A stretch of 64,000 nucleotides of DNA, taken from the NCBI GenBank assembly GCA_044371425.1, contig JBILTR010000013.1:75333-139332 (forward strand), written 5' to 3'. The DNA comes from JBEISR01 sp044371425. GTDB taxonomy: Bacteria > Planctomycetota > Planctomycetia > Pirellulales > Pirellulaceae. A program made the translations under genes and the position numbers. How positions within the stretch are numbered: the first letter of the stretch is position 1; each line of letters begins with the position of its first letter. A model generated the notes under the pieces. The model had not been told where the DNA came from. It did not search any database and saw nothing but the letters and a program-made list of their open reading frames with translations. Shown piece after piece: positions 62,301-64,000 of the stretch.

Positions 62301-63643
62301 AGATGGCCGACGATCCCAGGGTGCAGGGCTCCCCTGCCCTCGCACTTCGATTGCTGCTCCTGGAGTTGCGGCGACAGGATCCATCCCCCCCCGTCATCGC
62401 TCGACTGATGGCGATCCACGCCGACGATCGATGGTTCCAGCAAGCCAGTCAGTGGATCGATCCTGCGATGGTCGATCCGGTCCTGGAATCGCTCAGGGCC
62501 GATAGCCAGGAGCAGATCGGATCCACTCTCTCTGCGCAGCGATGGGATGCTCTTTTCAGGACCCTTCTGCCCCGAAGCTCCCAGGCCTTGAGGATTCGGT
62601 GGCTGGAGTCTCTTCAGCAGTCCACCGATCGTCCCCTTTGGCATTACGTCCTGGCAGGCTCTCTGATGCAGGACCGGACCAGCATGGCCGATCTTCCGGA
62701 GGCGGAGAAGTCGCTGCTGGCGATTCAGAAGGATGCGGTCGTTTTTCTGGCGGGCGATGGCGCGAAGGGCGATTCTGGGGAACAAGTTGCTTTGCGTGAA
62801 GTCGCGGTGCGTCTAGTTGGCCAAGGGTATCTCAGTCCCGGTCCGCAAAAAGACTTCTTCGAAGGGCTGCTCCTCCAGCAGTCGCTCGATCCCACAGCTC
62901 GCATCGCCGCGGAATCCATGGACTGGTTGGTGCGGGGAGAGTCCAAGCTGGCGATTCCTTTTTGGCTGGAACGTTGGGCCGAACTGCGTCCCGAGTTCCG
63001 TGCAGCATTGCTGGCGCGTTGGGTTCGTCAGGTGCCATGGCACCCTGCACTGCTGGATGCCCTTCAGTCGCAGCAACTGACTCTGAAGGATCTGGATCCC
63101 GACGCGCTGGAGACGCTCGCCAATTCCCCCAACCAGCCACTCGCTCGTTGGATGGCGCAGGCATCTTCCAAGCCGAATCCCCATCGGATGACCATCGTCG
63201 GCCAGTGGATCGATCAAATGCCAGAGCAACGCGATGCGACGCGCGGAGCGGCGATTTTCCAACGGCATTGCGCAGCCTGTCACCAACCGGGCGAGGATGG
63301 TCGAGCGATTGGCCCCAGCCTTCAGGCGCTGGCCGGGTGGAACGATCAGGCCTGGGCGACAGCGATCCTGGATCCCAACCAGTCGGTGGAGCCGAAGTTC
63401 CGAAAGACAGTAGTGCTTTCAACCGAGGGTGCCGTGCTGACTGGCAAGCTGATCCACGAATCGCAGGAATCGATCGAATTGGAGTCGAACGACCGACGAA
63501 TCACGATCCTCCCGCGCGAGCAGATCGAATCGATGGAAACAACGACGCAATCGATCATGCCGGAGGGATTCGAGCAGTTTGTGTCGCCTCAAGATCTTGC
63601 CGATCTGGTGGCGTGGTTGCGGCGAGAAGCAACCAGTCGCTGA
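59357..63643 (+). CDS. Exported fusion: neutral ceramidase-like domain, PVC dehydrogenase, HEAT-like region, cytochrome c
   Basis: The product has 1,428 residues from ATG 59357 (AGGAGAGG about seven bases upstream, then a signal peptide FQLVLELASLWGCLGFSMTSLSPLHA). Residues about 50-490 match neutral/alkaline ceramidase: ASTHTHYAP, YACHATTI...VSGDWPGWS, IGCGADANPTPRG. From about 520 the PVC membrane-bound dehydrogenase propeller begins (LADGFEATMVASEPLIEDPVHVAFDARGRAWVVEMRDYP), with two Ca-type loops (DRDGDGRMD, DSDGDGKAD) and VVDMYRRYIEHPEW. A helical region of about 300 residues follows, then a Pirellula/Verrucomicrobium-type heme domain with CAACH and LTGKLIHES...ITILPREQIES. An alternative start at 59306 overlaps the thiO stop. 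Both genes may be co-transcribed. I infer a periplasmic lipid or sugar oxidation role. Confidence 0.88.
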   Translation: MMRGTKTMRGILPARSSTRRPFQLVLELASLWGCLGFSMTSLSPLHAADWIVGAARQEITPEQPIRLSGYASRGVPHEGVDDGLEVRAIVFRQLLADSESKESEATWQVLVSVDSIGVPASLTQRIVARIEASHGIGRHQIAIASTHTHYAPHLVDAIPNLFTVPMNDQENLQVAAYTQLVEDRTVAAIAEAISKAVPAKLEIGQTQTDFAKNRRPPLAPLPGTNDPVAGPVDHRVFLLKATSIDGQPLAVVYQYACHATTIPADRNRVSGDWPGWSARKLQDAIPGCVALPVIGCGADANPTPRGSLEISREYGERLADVVRSAIVQPMEELANPSTPSFDLVALAYDRPDPKSLEPMLESDQPQQRFFARSMLDTYQRMGRLPETYPAPVHVWKFGDQLAWVFLGGEVVIDYQMRLQEELGRFGKVWVASYCDDVFAYVASERVRREGGYEATGSMLYYNRPGPWESGTEDYLVRRIAQQVEQRRDPNLPLEPESALKGLVLADGFEATMVASEPLIEDPVHVAFDARGRAWVVEMRDYPTGPEGSGRIQILEDRDGDGRMDHATLFLDNLSYPTGVFPWKDGAVVACAPEVFLARDSDGDGKADQRQTLIEGFHLANPQHRVHGFTYGLDHRLYFGTGDETRTIQLPMVDQKKMLFGGDLALEVDSGVATVEPGATQFIRGRDDFGQWFGNDNSHPIFHYVIDPKELPPGATRGGSLQHFPHQPSLAPPVFPLQRNENRFNDLFAANRYTSACSTIICRTPEMGAAMVGAGLTCEPVHQMVTRYHLVESGPTFRAVRFAEDQQSEWLRSDDPWFRPVRVENATDGTIWVVDMYRRYIEHPEWIPEDWQQRIDLRAGSGRGRIYRISQTGRPPQRLEDLQGKGPSAWAAALASPVGARRDLAQQLILWNQQVDLASAISQLARSDSNPAIRLQAHATLRGLDRWTPEDRKAALSDPDPRVVAAVVPWLPPEAPEVTGWKEMADDPRVQGSPALALRLLLLELRRQDPSPPVIARLMAIHADDRWFQQASQWIDPAMVDPVLESLRADSQEQIGSTLSAQRWDALFRTLLPRSSQALRIRWLESLQQSTDRPLWHYVLAGSLMQDRTSMADLPEAEKSLLAIQKDAVVFLAGDGAKGDSGEQVALREVAVRLVGQGYLSPGPQKDFFEGLLLQQSLDPTARIAAESMDWLVRGESKLAIPFWLERWAELRPEFRAALLARWVRQVPWHPALLDALQSQQLTLKDLDPDALETLANSPNQPLARWMAQASSKPNPHRMTIVGQWIDQMPEQRDATRGAAIFQRHCAACHQPGEDGRAIGPSLQALAGWNDQAWATAILDPNQSVEPKFRKTVVLSTEGAVLTGKLIHESQESIELESNDRRITILPREQIESMETTTQSIMPEGFEQFVSPQDLADLVAWLRREATSR

Positions 63644-63712
63644 AGTCGGCCAACCACCCACTCCAGAAAGATCTGCTCCCTTCGTCCTCACTCCTTCCCC
63701 TCGCCGCCTGCT

Positions 63713-63781
63713 CAGTTCACGCGAAGCCGCAAAGGCGCGAAGCCGTGCCGAGTGGGTCTTCTTTGCGAGGCATGGAAAACG
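63713..63781. repeat. Small dispersed repeat, copy 1 of a clustered set
   Basis: A 69-base block (CAGTTCACGCGAAGCCGC... ending GCATGGAAAACG) recurs almost exactly at 63932-64000. The core of alternating GCGAAG words is found inverted at 63801-63827 (CTTCGCG...CCTTCGCGAGA). Confidence 0.85.
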
Positions 63782-63931
63782 AACTATCAGCATCTTCTCC
63801 TCTTCGCGTTTTCGCGCCTTCGCGAGAGGCCAAAAGACTCTGGTACCTGACCGAAGGAGCCATCCGGAGCCAACCGATTTCATCGGACTGGCCTTGGTGA
63901 ATGTGAGTCAGTCTTTTGGCTGTCAGCGTTT

Positions 63932-64000
63932 CAGTTTACGCGAAGCCGCGAAGGCGCGAAGCCGTGCAGAGTGGGTCTTCTTTGCGAGGCATGGAAAACG
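63932..64000. repeat. Small dispersed repeat, copy 2, reaches the window edge
   Basis: The sequence matches 63713-63781 with only a few changes (for example CAGTTTAC for CAGTTCAC). It ends exactly at the last base of the window, so its full length is not visible. The region from 63644 to 64000 holds no gene. Confidence 0.85.

Noticed and set aside
1..64000. tRNA, rRNA, CRISPR arrays, transposases or prophage genes
   Set aside because: I looked for cloverleaf-type sequence, regular spacers, DDE/HUH transposase and phage motifs and found none that I could support.

Overview
The window looks like chromosomal DNA of a planctomycete, most likely of the Pirellula/Rhodopirellula type. The main evidence is the set of protein families: a PVC membrane-bound dehydrogenase ending in a Pirellula/Verrucomicrobium-type heme-binding domain, a protein with two planctomycete cytochrome c (PSCyt1-like) modules, a serine/threonine kinase with a planctomycete-style N-terminal region and C-terminal membrane anchor, a PEP-CTERM protein, a 1,913-residue protein built from secretin-N-like domains, and several small families I recognise only from planctomycetes. 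I saw no rRNA, tRNA, CRISPR array, phage or complete insertion sequence.

Layout. 1-5.3 kb (+): tail of a nucleoside hydrolase, three small genes, an Old Yellow Enzyme-type oxidoreductase, and lexA with a plausible operator in its promoter. 4.85-5.24 kb: copy A of a dispersed repeat. 5.4-10.9 kb: an orphan C-methyltransferase (-), then a membrane-tethered unknown protein, a zinc-ribbon protein, an SGNH hydrolase and a PEP-CTERM protein (+). 11.3-22.2 kb (-): mfd, a SurA-like foldase, upp, nupC, transketolase and rhamnulokinase. 22.4-31.0 kb (+): a GT4 glycosyltransferase, an SMP-30 lactonase and the giant secretin-N protein, whose core contains three 265-residue units. 31.3-37.6 kb (-): a co-directional run of six genes: class V aminotransferase, membrane protein, coaD, class III aminotransferase, terC and purD. 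37.9-42.3 kb: two small envelope proteins (+) and a pair of exported proteins (-), one of them a DsbD-N/EF-hand/thioredoxin fusion. 42.6-45.9 kb (+): an 1,100-residue sortilin-like propeller protein. 46.2-53.8 kb (-): a YtrA-type GntR regulator with a membrane protein, copy B of the repeat, a YdeP-type molybdopterin oxidoreductase, and the tightly linked ftsH-rsgA pair. 54.2-58.0 kb (-): the cytochrome c protein and the kinase. 58.2-63.6 kb (+): thiO followed by a large ceramidase/PVC-dehydrogenase/cytochrome fusion. The last 290 bases carry clustered small repeats that run off the edge.

Themes. Housekeeping genes (purD, coaD, upp, tkt, mfd, lexA, ftsH, rsgA) are interspersed with exported enzymes suited to degrading sugars, lipids and polymers in the periplasm. 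Nucleoside hydrolase, NupC and Upp together suggest nucleoside and base salvage. Rhamnulokinase beside transketolase suggests that rhamnose-rich polysaccharide is a carbon source.

The most unusual items are the roughly 390-bp repeat, whose two copies keep hairpins through compensatory base changes; the secretin-N protein that lacks a secretin barrel; the ceramidase/dehydrogenase/cytochrome fusion; a membrane-tethered protein with a possible BECR-type nuclease-like domain; and a GntR gene that may be transcribed with almost no leader and has a palindrome in its promoter. All functions are assigned by reading motifs; no database search was run.
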